Source: Paracidovorax avenae (GTDB lineage: Bacteria; Pseudomonadota; Gammaproteobacteria; Burkholderiales; Burkholderiaceae_C). Taken from it: 64,000 nt of DNA. Location of the stretch: assembly GCF_040892545.1 (NCBI RefSeq), contig NZ_CP156079.1, forward strand, positions 1,957,501 to 2,021,500. Direction: 5' to 3'. Below are positions 9,976 through 19,148 of this stretch, one piece after another; position 1 is the first letter of the stretch; every line of letters begins with the position of its first letter. The notes beneath the pieces are model-generated. The model was not told the DNA's origin. It saw only the letters and a program-made list of their open reading frames with translations, and searched no databases. The position numbers and the translations under genes were made by a program.

Positions 9976-10647
9976 CTAGCGGGGCGCAGGCGGTGGTTGC
10001 GCGCCCGCGGCGGGCGGGGATGGCGCGCGCGGGCTGGACGGCAGCATGCGGCGCAGCACCTCGTCGCGCCGGATGAAGTGGTGGACCAGTGCTGCGCCGA
10101 CATGCAGGGCCACCAGCACCCAGGCCACCCGCTTGCCGAGGAAGCTGTGGACCGCCCACATGGCGTCCTCGAGCTGTAGCGTGGTCAGCCCGAACAGGGA
10201 GCGGACCCATTCCGCGAACGCCGTGTCGCGGCAGGCGGGGATGACGAACAGGCCGAAGTTCGTGGGGTCGTACGTGGTCATGTAGCCCGAGACGGGCATC
10301 AGTATCAGCAGGGCATACAGCGCCCAGTGCGCCGTGTCCGCCGCCAGCGCTTCCAGGCGCGAAGCCGCGATGTGGCGCGGGGTGGTGCCGAAGACGCGCC
10401 ACAGCAGCCGCGGCAGCACCAGGAAGCCGATGGTGATGCCCAGCACCCAGTGGATGTTGAGGATCGGCACCACGCGCTGCGCATCGGGCGCCCACCCGAA
10501 CAGCGGGGGGCGCACGCTCGTCTCGGGATCGACGATCCAGATCACGTAGTAGGCGACTCCGTACGCGGCGATGAAAGCCGCGGCCATCGCCCAGTGCAAC
10601 AGCATCGAGACTCTGCCGTAGGCATCGAGGGTATTGCGCCAACGCAT
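9976..10647 (-). CDS. Cytochrome b561 domain protein
   Basis: A 223-residue four-helix di-haem cytochrome b561. The N-terminus has the usual RVSMLLHWAMA haem-ligand helix; further histidines occur in NIHWVLG and LHVGAALVHHF. The C-terminus ends in a proline/alanine-rich tail. The in-frame extension upstream of 10647 overlaps the aldehyde dehydrogenase antisense-wise and is not coding. These proteins move electrons between quinone and a partner in the inner membrane. Its place between an aldehyde dehydrogenase and DUF1329 in one run suggests it serves the oxidation step of the pathway, possibly with a periplasmic dehydrogenase encoded elsewhere. Confidence 0.88.
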   Translation of the reverse strand: MRWRNTLDAYGRVSMLLHWAMAAAFIAAYGVAYYVIWIVDPETSVRPPLFGWAPDAQRVVPILNIHWVLGITIGFLVLPRLLWRVFGTTPRHIAASRLEALAADTAHWALYALLILMPVSGYMTTYDPTNFGLFVIPACRDTAFAEWVRSLFGLTTLQLEDAMWAVHSFLGKRVAWVLVALHVGAALVHHFIRRDEVLRRMLPSSPRAPSPPAAGAQPPPAPR

Positions 10648-10694
10648 GGGTGTTCTCTCTTCGCGTAGGGATCGAGGGCTGCGCCGCCGCCTGC

Positions 10695-12152
10695 TCAGGG
10701 CAGAAGGATGGTGATGACCTTCTCTTCGGTATAGGCGATGGCGCCGGACAGCCCGCCCTCGCGCCCGATGCCGCTGGTCTTCACGCCGCCCCATGGAAGG
10801 TTCGCCTCCAGCGGACTCCAGCAATTGACCCCCACGGCGCCGACGCGCACCGCTGCCGCGACGCGGTGCGCGCGTGCCAGGTCGTTCGTCCACACCGTGG
10901 CCGCGAGGCCGTAGCTGGAGTCGTTGGCCAGCGCGATCGCTTCCTCTTCCGTGTCGAATGGGATCACCGTGCCCACCGGGCCGAAAATCTCCTCCCGGGC
11001 GATGGTCATGGCGTTGGTCGCGTTGGCGAAGATCGTGGGCTTCACGAACCAGCCCCTGTCCGGTGCCGAGACACCGCCCGCGAGCAGTTCGGCGCCTTCC
11101 TCCAGCCCGATGCGGATGTAGCGGTTGACGCGCTCGAACTGCGCCTTCTTGGCCACCGGCCCCATCTGCACACCCGGCTGGCGCGGATCGCCCACGGCCA
11201 CGGCATCGGCGGCCTCGGCCAGCGCGGCCGAGAAGCGCTGCGCCAGGCTGCGCTGCACCAGGATGCGGGAGCCTGCCGCGCAAACCTGGCCCTGGTTCAC
11301 GAACAGGCCCAGTGCGCAGCCGCGCAGCGCCTGCTCGAACGAGGCGTCGCCGAACACGATCTGCGCGCTCTTGCCGCCCAGTTCCAGGGTCACGCGCTTG
11401 AAGGACGCCCCTGCGATCTGCTGGATCGCGCGGCCGGCTTCGGGGCTGCCGGTGAAGCTGATCTTGGCGACGTCGGGGTGCTCGCACAGCGCGCGGCCGG
11501 CCACTGTGCCATGGCCCGTCACCACGTTGACCACGCCATCGGGGAATCCGGCTTCCTTGCAAAGCGCGGCCAGGTGCAGCGCGGACTGGGGTGTCTCTTC
11601 AGACGGCTTCACCACCACGGTGCAACCGGCCGCGAGCAGGGCGGCCAGCTTCCAGGTGGTGATCATCAGCGGCGAGTTCCAGGGGACGATGGCGCCCACG
11701 ACGCCCACCGGCTCGCGCACGGTATAGGAGAGTGTGCGCATGCCCATGTACCCGCTGGTCGGGATGGTGCGTCCTTCGAGCTGGTTCGCCCAGCCCGCCG
11801 CTGCGCGCAGATGGGACACGGCATTGGGCACGTCCATCATGCGCGGCTCCATGGGCGAGCGGCCGATGGCCTGCGCGTCCATGTCGGCCAGCAGTTCCGT
11901 GTCGCGTTCCACCAGCTCGGCCAGCCGCAGCAGCAGGCGGGCGCGCCGGGCACCCCCGAGGTGGCTCCATGCGCCGCCGTGCAGTTGGGCGTGCGCGGCG
12001 GCGACGGCGCGCTGGATGTCCTCGGCGGTACCGCGCGCCGCCGTCGCATATTCCTGTTCGTTCACGGGATCCACCAGCGCCATCCGGCCTCCGTCGGAGG
12101 CCTCTGCGGGGGCGCCATTGATGTAGTGCTTCAGGGAGTGGTTCATGGGCAT
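10695..12152 (-). CDS. Aldehyde dehydrogenase, first gene of transport run
   Basis: A 485-residue aldehyde dehydrogenase. The catalytic marks are VPWNSPL in the cofactor region, FTGSPEAG, the general-base glutamate in LELGGKSAQ, the nucleophilic cysteine in NQGQVCAAGSR and the C-terminal PWGGVKTSGIGREG. It is closer to betaine/phenylacetaldehyde-type enzymes than to GabD, but the substrate cannot be named. Two ATGs (12152 and 12146) are possible and neither has a clear ribosome-binding site. It is the first gene of the six-gene minus run and is divergent from an AraC-type regulator, so it is probably induced together with the transporter. Confidence 0.92.
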   Translation of the reverse strand: MPMNHSLKHYINGAPAEASDGGRMALVDPVNEQEYATAARGTAEDIQRAVAAAHAQLHGGAWSHLGGARRARLLLRLAELVERDTELLADMDAQAIGRSPMEPRMMDVPNAVSHLRAAAGWANQLEGRTIPTSGYMGMRTLSYTVREPVGVVGAIVPWNSPLMITTWKLAALLAAGCTVVVKPSEETPQSALHLAALCKEAGFPDGVVNVVTGHGTVAGRALCEHPDVAKISFTGSPEAGRAIQQIAGASFKRVTLELGGKSAQIVFGDASFEQALRGCALGLFVNQGQVCAAGSRILVQRSLAQRFSAALAEAADAVAVGDPRQPGVQMGPVAKKAQFERVNRYIRIGLEEGAELLAGGVSAPDRGWFVKPTIFANATNAMTIAREEIFGPVGTVIPFDTEEEAIALANDSSYGLAATVWTNDLARAHRVAAAVRVGAVGVNCWSPLEANLPWGGVKTSGIGREGGLSGAIAYTEEKVITILLP

Positions 12153-12524
12153 GTGGCGGCGTGTTCTGTAAAGGTGGGAAACACATGTCGCGCAAGAACT
12201 TCCTTGCGGAGCTGACGCGCTGTGTGACGGTGCCGGAAGTTTCGGGTTCGACCTTCAGGCCGCGTTAGCCCAAATCAGCAACTGCATGCATCGCAGCGCG
12301 GGCTTGCGCAGGGCGGAATGCGCACCGGGCCGGTGCCTTTTTCCCTGCCCGGGTGCATGTTCCGCGCCGGGGCGCGATGGGGGCGTGCGATGCACTGGCA
12401 GCGTGCGGATGGCGGGTTTTCCCGGCTGTATGTGGGAATTGACGCTTGCACAATTCTTGCAATGTGGCAGAGCTGCCAGGCCTGCACCCGCGGGCCGCGC
12501 CCGCGCAGGAGGTTCCGCCGGACC
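12153..12524. promoter_or_regulatory. Divergent control region, ALDH run / AraC regulator
   Basis: A 372-base region without a gene between two divergent genes. It holds five copies of the half-site CTTGC(A/G): an inverted pair CGCAAG-N6-CTTGCG at 12191-12208, a single copy at 12303-12308, and a direct pair at 12445-12450 and 12456-12461, 11 bases apart (one helical turn). On the minus strand TTGCGC (12190-12195) and TTTACA (12167-12172) with a 17-base spacer could form the promoter of the aldehyde dehydrogenase. On the plus strand TTGACG at 12439-12444 is a possible -35 for the regulator. Binding by the adjacent AraC protein is inferred from position and spacing. Confidence 0.45.
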
Positions 12525-13496
12525 ATGAATCAGTCGATCGATCGGTTTCAAGATATCCATGTGCACGCATCCGCAGTGCGCGAATGGCACCAGACGTACA
12601 GCCAGATCACGGCCGGTGCGCTGGAAAGTTCGCTCATCCAGTTGAATAGCGCGCGCTGCCATGTCTTTCGCGAGCACATCAACCAGCGCGTGGTGCAGCA
12701 TGGCGAGGCGCCCCGCGGCAAGCTGTGCTTCGCCGTGCCCATCGCCATTCCCGGTTCCATCCGCATGCAGGGCCGCGAGGCGGACGACAAAAGCATCTTC
12801 GTGCTGCGGGGTGGCGAGGAATTCATGTTCCACATGCCCATGGGCATGGACCTGCTGGCCATCACGTTCGAACAGTCGTTTTTCGACCAGGCCCTCGCGG
12901 ATACGCCGTGGGAGCAGGAGATCGGCATGCTGCTGCGGCAGCCGGTGATCAAGGTGCCGCAGCAGCGGCTCCAGGAGGCGCGCCGCCGGTTGCTCGCGAT
13001 TTTCTCGGGGGCCATGGCTTCCGACGACACGGCGGCGCCGCTGCAGGGAGAGCCGTCGCAGGCGCTGGAGCAGGCCATGCTCGAGGAAATGCTGCGGCTC
13101 GTCACCGATCCCGCCTGCGACCGGGCCCAGCGCCACGGCAGTTCCACGCACAGTTTCATCGTGGAAAAGTGCCATCGGTTCGCGATGTCCGACGCGGTCA
13201 ACGTGCCCAGCGTCATGGACTTGTGCGAGCGCCTTCACGTGAGCCGCCGCACGGTGCAGAACAGCTTCCGCACGGTGGCGGAAACCACCCCGCTGAACTA
13301 TCTGCGCTCGGTGCGCCTCAACGGGGTGCGCCGCAAGCTGATGTCCACCGCTGCCTCGGAGCTGTCCATCGGAGACGCCGCCTCGGCCTGGGGATTCTTC
13401 CATCTGAGCCACTTCGCCGCCGAGTACCAGGAGCTGTTCGGCGAGCTGCCGTCGCAGACGCGCCGCGCCGACACCCCGCGCCGGCTGGCGAACTGA
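12525..13496 (+). CDS. AraC-family regulator, EutR-like
   Basis: A 323-residue regulator. Residues about 1-200 form an effector domain resembling that of the ethanolamine regulator EutR (REWHQTYSQITAGALESS and the CHVFREHIN segment). The last ~100 residues are the AraC double helix-turn-helix (LHVSRRTVQNSFRTVAETTP, then IGDAASAWGFFHLSHFAAEY). AGGAGG at 12507-12512 supports the ATG at 12525, although the 12-base spacing is long; the upstream in-frame codons are not coding. It is divergent from the aldehyde dehydrogenase/transporter run and upstream of an APC permease, so it could control either or both. The inducer is unknown; an amino alcohol or amine is a guess from EutR. Confidence 0.88.
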   Translation: MNQSIDRFQDIHVHASAVREWHQTYSQITAGALESSLIQLNSARCHVFREHINQRVVQHGEAPRGKLCFAVPIAIPGSIRMQGREADDKSIFVLRGGEEFMFHMPMGMDLLAITFEQSFFDQALADTPWEQEIGMLLRQPVIKVPQQRLQEARRRLLAIFSGAMASDDTAAPLQGEPSQALEQAMLEEMLRLVTDPACDRAQRHGSSTHSFIVEKCHRFAMSDAVNVPSVMDLCERLHVSRRTVQNSFRTVAETTPLNYLRSVRLNGVRRKLMSTAASELSIGDAASAWGFFHLSHFAAEYQELFGELPSQTRRADTPRRLAN

Positions 13497-13672
13497 ACGT
13501 TCCCGCAGATCCTGCTCCCCGAGCGCCGGCACCCGTTCTACCGTCGGCGGGAAACGCCGCAGCGTGCTTTCCCTGCCGACCCCTGCTGCCGTGCATCCCG
13601 GAAACCGTGCCGCGCGGCGGCCCGCCGAACCGGCTTGCCGATCCGGGATATCGCCCACCGGCCTGCCGTTCT

Positions 13673-13678
13673 TAGACT
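13673..13678 (+). promoter_or_regulatory. Possible -10 element upstream of permease
   Basis: TAGACT lies 87 bases before the permease start in the 268-base gap after the AraC gene. No convincing -35 is visible at normal spacing, so the element may need an activator or may be chance. Confidence 0.25.
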
Positions 13679-13764
13679 GCCGCCTGCTTCGGCCCGGGCC
13701 CGGTTTGCGCTCTTCGCGCGGTGGCCGGGCCCCGACATGACACGCCGAGCACGGAGACGAATGT

Positions 13765-15237
13765 ATGGAATGGACAGACCCCCCTGTGACCGGAGCGAAG
13801 CACGCCGGTGCGCCACCTTCCACGGGCCTGCGGCGAGCGACGCTCGGTGCGGGAGTCATCACGCTGCTCGTGATCTCCGCCGCCAGCCCGCTGAGCGTGG
13901 TGGCCGGGGGCTTCCCGATCGGCATCATGCTGGGCAACGGGGTGGGAACGCCCGCGCTGGTGCTGGTGGCGCTGGCGCTGCTGCTCATGTTCGCGGCGGG
14001 CTACACCGCCATGGCCACCTGCGTCACCAGCGCGGGAGGCTTCTATTCGATGGTGGCGCGCGGCCTGGGCGGCCATGCGGGCGGGGCGGTGGCGATGGTG
14101 GCCGTCCTCGGATACGTGGTGCTGCAGTTCGGCCTGTACGGGCTGCTGGGCGCCGTCACCTCGGAGGCGATCCATGCGCTGTCCGGGTGGCAGCTGCCGT
14201 GGTGGTCGTGCGCGCTGGCGGCCATGGCCTCGGTGGCCTACTTCGGCTACCACCAGATCGATTTCTCCGCGAAGATGCTCGCGGGCTTCGTGGTGGCCGA
14301 ATACGTCGCCGTGCTGTGCCTGGACGTGCTGATCCTCGCGCACGGCGGCTCCGACGGCATCCACCTGCGGTCCTATACGCCGCAGGCCGTCTCCAGCGGC
14401 AATCCCTTCATCGGCCTGCTGTTCTGCTTCGCCGCCTTCATCGGCTTCGAGGCGACCACCATCTACAGCGAAGAGGCCAAGGATCCGCGGCGCAGCATTC
14501 CTGTCGCCACGTATGCGGCGCTGCTGCTGGTGGGCTGCTTCTACTCGTTTTCGCTGTGGTGCCTCGTGATCGGCGCGGGCAGCGACAAGGTCGTGGCGAC
14601 TATCTCGGCGCTGGAAGATCCGACGAACTTCCTCTACCTGCTCTCCGACCAGTACGGCGGGCCGCAACTCACCCTGGTGCTGCGCGGCATGTTCATCGTC
14701 AGCATCTACGCGGGCCTGATCGCATTCCACAATTCCACGGCGCGCTATTTCTATTCCATGGGCCGCGAGGGCCTGCTGCCAGAAGTGCTGGGTCGCACGC
14801 ACCCGATGTACAAGAGCCCGCACATCGCCTCGCTGCTGCAGACCGGGCTGTGCGCGGTCGTCGTGATCGGCTTCGCGGTGGCCGGCGCGGACCCGGTGCT
14901 CTCGGTGTTCTCCTGGCTCAGCAACCTCGCATCGGTCTGCGTGCTGGCACTGATGGTGTGCACCGCCGCCGCGGTGATCGCGTTCTTCCATGGCCGGCCG
15001 CGCGGCTATGGCCGCCTGCGCGTGCTGGTGCTGCCGCTGCTGGCCTGCCTGGGCCTTTGCGCGGTGCTGGCGCTTGCGGTGGCCAACTTCCATGTCCTGA
15101 CCGGCGCCAGCCCCCGCGCGTCCGTCGTGCTCGTGGGCGCGGTGCCGGTGGCGGCGCTGCTGGGCCTGTGGGCCGCCCGGCGGCTGCGGCGGCGCGAGCC
15201 CGGCCGCTTCGCGAACCTGGGCCAGGACCGGGTGTAG
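13765..15237 (+). CDS. APC-family amino acid/amine permease
   Basis: A 490-residue polytopic membrane protein of the amino acid-polyamine-organocation family, with about twelve hydrophobic helices. The first helix carries the substrate-binding glycine-rich stretch (ISAASPLSVVAGGFP), and helix 6 carries FAAFIGFEATTIYSEEAKDP, the conserved APC loop. A GGAGA ribosome-binding site precedes the ATG. It imports an amino acid or amine across the inner membrane; the substrate is unknown. The EutR-like regulator upstream, and the chemoreceptor and aminotransferase downstream, fit a locus for sensing, importing and using an amino compound, but each link is inferred from position only. Confidence 0.88.
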   Translation: MEWTDPPVTGAKHAGAPPSTGLRRATLGAGVITLLVISAASPLSVVAGGFPIGIMLGNGVGTPALVLVALALLLMFAAGYTAMATCVTSAGGFYSMVARGLGGHAGGAVAMVAVLGYVVLQFGLYGLLGAVTSEAIHALSGWQLPWWSCALAAMASVAYFGYHQIDFSAKMLAGFVVAEYVAVLCLDVLILAHGGSDGIHLRSYTPQAVSSGNPFIGLLFCFAAFIGFEATTIYSEEAKDPRRSIPVATYAALLLVGCFYSFSLWCLVIGAGSDKVVATISALEDPTNFLYLLSDQYGGPQLTLVLRGMFIVSIYAGLIAFHNSTARYFYSMGREGLLPEVLGRTHPMYKSPHIASLLQTGLCAVVVIGFAVAGADPVLSVFSWLSNLASVCVLALMVCTAAAVIAFFHGRPRGYGRLRVLVLPLLACLGLCAVLALAVANFHVLTGASPRASVVLVGAVPVAALLGLWAARRLRRREPGRFANLGQDRV

Positions 15238-15264
15238 CCCGCCGGTCTGCCTGCACGTACCGAC

Positions 15265-16851
15265 ATGCGCTGGATGAACGACATGCGGATCGGGGCCCGG
15301 CTCGGCCTCGGCTTCGGGGCGGTGATCGCGCTGCTGATGGTCCTCGCGGCCGTGGGCATCGAGCGGATGGCCGCGGTCGCGGCCAATACCGGGCGCATCG
15401 TGGACGACCGCTACGCCAGGGTGACCCAGGTGCACGCCATCGAGAACGCCGTGCACGCGCAGGCCATCGCGCTGCGCACGGCACTCATCGCCACCGACCT
15501 GGAAGCGGTGCGTGCGGAAATGGACAAGGTCGATGCCGCGGACCGCGCCATCGACGGCGCGATCCGCGCGCTGCAGGACATGCCGGGCACGGCGGAACAG
15601 GGGCTGCACGCGCTGGATGGCGTCCTGGAGCTCCGCAAGGCCTACTCCGTGCGCAAGACCGAATTGTCCCGGCTGGTGCTGGCGCAGAGCCTGGACGAAG
15701 GCGGGGGGTTCCTGGTGCAGCACATGCTGCCGGCGCAGCAGGCCTACCTGGCCGCCGTCGAACGCCTCGGCAAGGCCCAGGCCGACGGCATGGTGCAGTT
15801 CGGCGCCGAGGCCATGCGCACCGCGCGGCTCGCCCAGGCGGCCATGGCGGTCCTGGCCGCCGCGGCACTGGCGCTGGCTGCGGGCATCGCCGTGGTGCTG
15901 ACGCGCTCGATCACGGGGCCCCTGTCCGAGGCCCTGGCGCTGGCCTCTACGGTGGCGCGGGGCGACCTCAGCGTGCGCACGGAGACACGGCGCGGCGATG
16001 AGGCGGGCCAGTTGCTGGGGGCGCTGCAGCGCATGGCCGAAAGCCTCTCGGGCATCGTCCGCCAGGTGCGCGAGAGCAGCGAATCCATCGCGACCGGTGC
16101 ATCGCAGATCGCCTCGGGCAATCTGGATCTGTCGCGCCGCACCGAGGAGCAATCGTCCAGCCTGCGGCAGACCGCTGCCGCCATGGACCAGGTCTCCGCG
16201 GTGTCCGGCCAGAACGCGCGGGTGGCGGGCGAGACCGCCGCGCTCGTGGAGGAGGCTCGCATCGCCGCGCAGCAGGGCGGTGCGGCCGTGCGCGAGGTGG
16301 TCGCCGTGATGGGCGAGATCGCGGCCGGTGCGCGCAGCATCGCCGACATCACGGGCGTGATCGACGGCATTGCGCGGCAGACCAACATCCTCGCGCTGAA
16401 TGCGGCGGTGGAGGGTGCCCGCGCCGCGGAGCATGGCCGCGGCTTCGCCGTCGTGGCGGCGGAGGTCCGCGCGCTGGCACTGCGCGCCACCGCCGCTGCC
16501 CGGGACATCAAGGAACTGGTGCAGGCCAGCGCGCTCCAGGTGGACGAGGGGGCGCGGCTCGTGCAGGGCGCGGGCGACACGATGGAGGCGGTCGTGCGCC
16601 ATGTCGCGGGCATCGCGCAGCGGGCCGCCGGCATCGACGACGCCAGCCGCGCGCAGAACCGGGACATCGTCCGTGTCGCGGAAGCCATGGGTTCGATCGA
16701 CCGTGCGACACAGCAGAACGCCGCGCTCGTGGAGGAGGCCGCCGCCGCCGCGGGCAGCCTCAGCGACCAGTCCGCCCGCCTCGCCGGCGTTGTCCGCTCC
16801 TTCACGCTGGAACGCGAAACACGCTGCGTTCCGGTTGCCGATTCAGGCTAA
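15265..16851 (+). CDS. Methyl-accepting chemotaxis protein
   Basis: A 528-residue chemoreceptor. A first membrane helix at about residues 13-33 is followed by a periplasmic four-helix-bundle sensor, a second helix near 190-212, a HAMP domain and a long cytoplasmic signalling coiled coil. The hairpin tip carries the near-invariant [18 protein letters not shown] and [12 protein letters not shown]. It would pass ligand information to CheA/CheW, which are not encoded nearby. No C-terminal methyltransferase-tethering pentapeptide is visible. Its position 27 bases after the permease suggests it senses a related compound. Confidence 0.93.
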   Translation: MRWMNDMRIGARLGLGFGAVIALLMVLAAVGIERMAAVAANTGRIVDDRYARVTQVHAIENAVHAQAIALRTALIATDLEAVRAEMDKVDAADRAIDGAIRALQDMPGTAEQGLHALDGVLELRKAYSVRKTELSRLVLAQSLDEGGGFLVQHMLPAQQAYLAAVERLGKAQADGMVQFGAEAMRTARLAQAAMAVLAAAALALAAGIAVVLTRSITGPLSEALALASTVARGDLSVRTETRRGDEAGQLLGALQRMAESLSGIVRQVRESSESIATGASQIASGNLDLSRRTEEQSSSLRQTAAAMDQVSAVSGQNARVAGETAALVEEARIAAQQGGAAVREVVAVMGEIAAGARSIADITGVIDGIARQTNILALNAAVEGARAAEHGRGFAVVAAEVRALALRATAAARDIKELVQASALQVDEGARLVQGAGDTMEAVVRHVAGIAQRAAGIDDASRAQNRDIVRVAEAMGSIDRATQQNAALVEEAAAAAGSLSDQSARLAGVVRSFTLERETRCVPVADSG

Positions 16852-16949
16852 CCCGCCTTCCGCAGCTTGCATGACCATCGCCTGGCGCTCCACGGTGTGC
16901 GGCGCATACGCCGCACGCCATCCCGCAGATACGCAACAAGGTATGTTTT

Positions 16950-18320
16950 ATGACTGAAGCTGAACTGGAAGCCCTGAACTTTGCCGACGCCCCGAAAATG
17001 GTGTCCACCGCCTTTCCCGGCCCGAAGGCGGCCGAAGCGCTGGCCCTGTCCGCGCGCACGGAATCGATGGCGCGTGGCGGCGGCCGCATGCCCATGGTGA
17101 TGGACCGCGCTTTCGGCGTGACCTTCAAGGACCCCGACGGCAACGTCTTCGTGGACCTGTCCGCCGGTGTCGGCGTGAGCAGCGTGGGCCGCTGCCATCC
17201 GGAGGTCGTGAAGACCATGCAGCGGCAGGCCGGCGACCTGATGCATGCCATGGAAGTGAACAACACGCGGCGCACCGAACTGGCGGCGAAGATCTCCGAA
17301 ATCGCGCCCGAAGGCCTGCGGGGCGACTGCATCACCTTCTTCACGCAAAGCGGCAGCGACGCGCTGGAAGCGGCCGTGAAATTCGCCCGGCGCGTCACCG
17401 GCCGCCACCAGATCATCGCCTTCCACGGCGGCTACCACGGCATCTGGCAGGCTTCCAACGCGCTCACCACGGGCACGGCCTACCGCAAGGGCTACGGCCC
17501 TTTCATGGGCGGCGTGATCCATGCACCCTATCCCTATGCCTACCGTTTCCCCTTCGACACCACGCACAAGAGCGCCGAGCAGATCGCGGGCGAGTACATC
17601 GACTACCTGCTCAACACCCCGTACACCGCCGCCGACGACGTCGCCGCGGTGATCGTCGAGCCCGTGCAGGGCGAAGGCGGCTACGTGCCCCCGGCGCCGG
17701 AATTCCTGCAGCTGCTGCGCAAGGCCTGCGACCGCAGCGGCGCGCTGCTCATCGTGGACGAGGTGCAGTGCGGCGCGGGCCGCACCGGCAAGATGTGGGC
17801 CGTGGAGCACTCCGGCGTGAAGCCCGACATGCTGACCTTCGGCAAGGGCATGGGCGGCGACGTGCCCATGGCCGGCCTGGTCATGCGCTCGGACCTCGCC
17901 GCGAAGATCCCGGACGGTTCCGCTCCCAACACCTTCGCGGCCAACGCCCTTTCCGCCGCCGTGGCGCTCACCAACATCCGCCTGCTCCAGGACCCGGAGC
18001 TGAACCTGATCCAGCGGGCCCACGACGTGGGCCTGGAGGCGCAGGAGTACATCCGGGGCTTCAACAGCCCCTACGTGGGCGAAGTGCGCGGACGCGGGCT
18101 GATGATCGGCATCGAACTGGTCGAGGACCAGGCCACGAGGACGCCGCTGACCGGCGAGAAGCTGGGCCGTCTCATGGGCTACGTGCTGAGCCACGGGGTG
18201 CTGATGGTGCCCTGCGGCCGCTACACCAACGTGATGCGCGTGATGCCGTCCCTGACCGTGCCGCGTTCGCTCCTGTTCAAGGCGCTGGACGTCTTCGGCC
18301 GCGGGCTGGCGTCGCTCTGA
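16950..18320 (+). CDS. Class III aminotransferase (PLP-dependent)
   Basis: A 456-residue fold-type I aminotransferase of class III, the group of GABA, ornithine and diaminobutyrate transaminases. The PLP-phosphate motif FFTQSGSDALEAAVK, the ring-stacking FHGGYHG, the aspartate motif IVDEVQCGAGRTG and the Schiff-base lysine in LTFGKGMGGD are all present. Length is normal and the ATG follows an AAGG element. The donor cannot be fixed from sequence; GABA or a diamine would suit the gabD-like gene at 1071. It is transcribed toward the IclR regulator, which lies on the opposite strand just downstream. Confidence 0.9.
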   Translation: MTEAELEALNFADAPKMVSTAFPGPKAAEALALSARTESMARGGGRMPMVMDRAFGVTFKDPDGNVFVDLSAGVGVSSVGRCHPEVVKTMQRQAGDLMHAMEVNNTRRTELAAKISEIAPEGLRGDCITFFTQSGSDALEAAVKFARRVTGRHQIIAFHGGYHGIWQASNALTTGTAYRKGYGPFMGGVIHAPYPYAYRFPFDTTHKSAEQIAGEYIDYLLNTPYTAADDVAAVIVEPVQGEGGYVPPAPEFLQLLRKACDRSGALLIVDEVQCGAGRTGKMWAVEHSGVKPDMLTFGKGMGGDVPMAGLVMRSDLAAKIPDGSAPNTFAANALSAAVALTNIRLLQDPELNLIQRAHDVGLEAQEYIRGFNSPYVGEVRGRGLMIGIELVEDQATRTPLTGEKLGRLMGYVLSHGVLMVPCGRYTNVMRVMPSLTVPRSLLFKALDVFGRGLASL

Positions 18321-18407
18321 CCACCGTGCCGGCCGCCGGTTCTTCTCCCGGCCTGGTGGGGAGGGGGCTGGCGGCCATGGCCGCAGCCGTGGTGCAGCCG
18401 CTGCGCT

Positions 18408-19148
18408 TCACTGCCGGGCGATGCGCTCGGTCAGCTCGGCCGCGGCCTCGGTGACGAGCCTGCACAGGAATCCTTCCTGGAAGGCCCTGAAGCGCTCGCT
18501 GCGCCCCACCAGCGTGATGCTGCCCAGCACGCGTTGCTTCTCGTCGAACACCGGCGCCGCGATGCCGATGCGCTCCGGATGCAGTTCCCCTTCGCTGATG
18601 CAGTAGCCCTGCTTGCGGATCGCCAGCAGGCTCTTGGAGAAGTCCTTCCACTGCAGGCCCACGTGCTCCAGCTCCGGCCCGGCCGCATGGGCGTCGTAGA
18701 TGCGGCGGATCTGCCGCGGCGACAGATAGGCCAGCACCACCCGGGCCGTCGCGCTGTGGAACAGGTCGATGGGCTTGCCGCGCCCGCTGTCCGCCGGGGC
18801 CGCATCGCTGCCGCGCTGCAGCAGCACGTTGATCACCACGTCGCCATACAGCTCGCTGATCAGTGCGTCCAGCTGGGTTTCCTTCACCAGCCGGTCGATC
18901 AGGTCGCGGCTGCGTACCAGCATCGGATCGTAGTCGGTCATCTGCCGCTCCAGCGCGATGATCCGGGGCCCCAGCGCATACCCCCGGGGCAGCCGCACCA
19001 GCAGTCCCACGTCGCCGAGTTCGCGCAGGTAGCGGTAGGCGCTCGCAGGCGTGTAGTCCAGTTCCCGGCAGATGGTATCGACGTCGATCACCGGCTGGTC
19101 CGGACGAAAGAGATCGAGCACGGCGAGCATTCGGCGCAGGCTGTTCAT
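18408..19148 (-). CDS. IclR-family transcriptional regulator
   Basis: A 246-residue regulator with an N-terminal winged helix (RRMLAVLDLFRPDQPVIDVD, then YTPASAYRYLREL) and a C-terminal IclR ligand-binding domain containing the conserved GYCISEGELHPERIGIAAPVF stretch (broken here into its parts ISEGE and IGIAAPVFD). The ATG at 19148 starts the usual N-terminus; an upstream in-frame extension of 25 codons is GC-rich noise. IclR proteins usually respond to small organic acids and control catabolic genes. It is convergent with the aminotransferase and may control it or the permease; no operator could be assigned. Confidence 0.9.
   Translation of the reverse strand: MNSLRRMLAVLDLFRPDQPVIDVDTICRELDYTPASAYRYLRELGDVGLLVRLPRGYALGPRIIALERQMTDYDPMLVRSRDLIDRLVKETQLDALISELYGDVVINVLLQRGSDAAPADSGRGKPIDLFHSATARVVLAYLSPRQIRRIYDAHAAGPELEHVGLQWKDFSKSLLAIRKQGYCISEGELHPERIGIAAPVFDEKQRVLGSITLVGRSERFRAFQEGFLCRLVTEAAAELTERIARQ

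Noticed and set aside
13672..16602. A 976-codon open frame on the minus strand opposite the permease and chemoreceptor
   Set aside because: The plus strand encodes two well-conserved families with their full motif sets; the minus frame has no recognisable domain.
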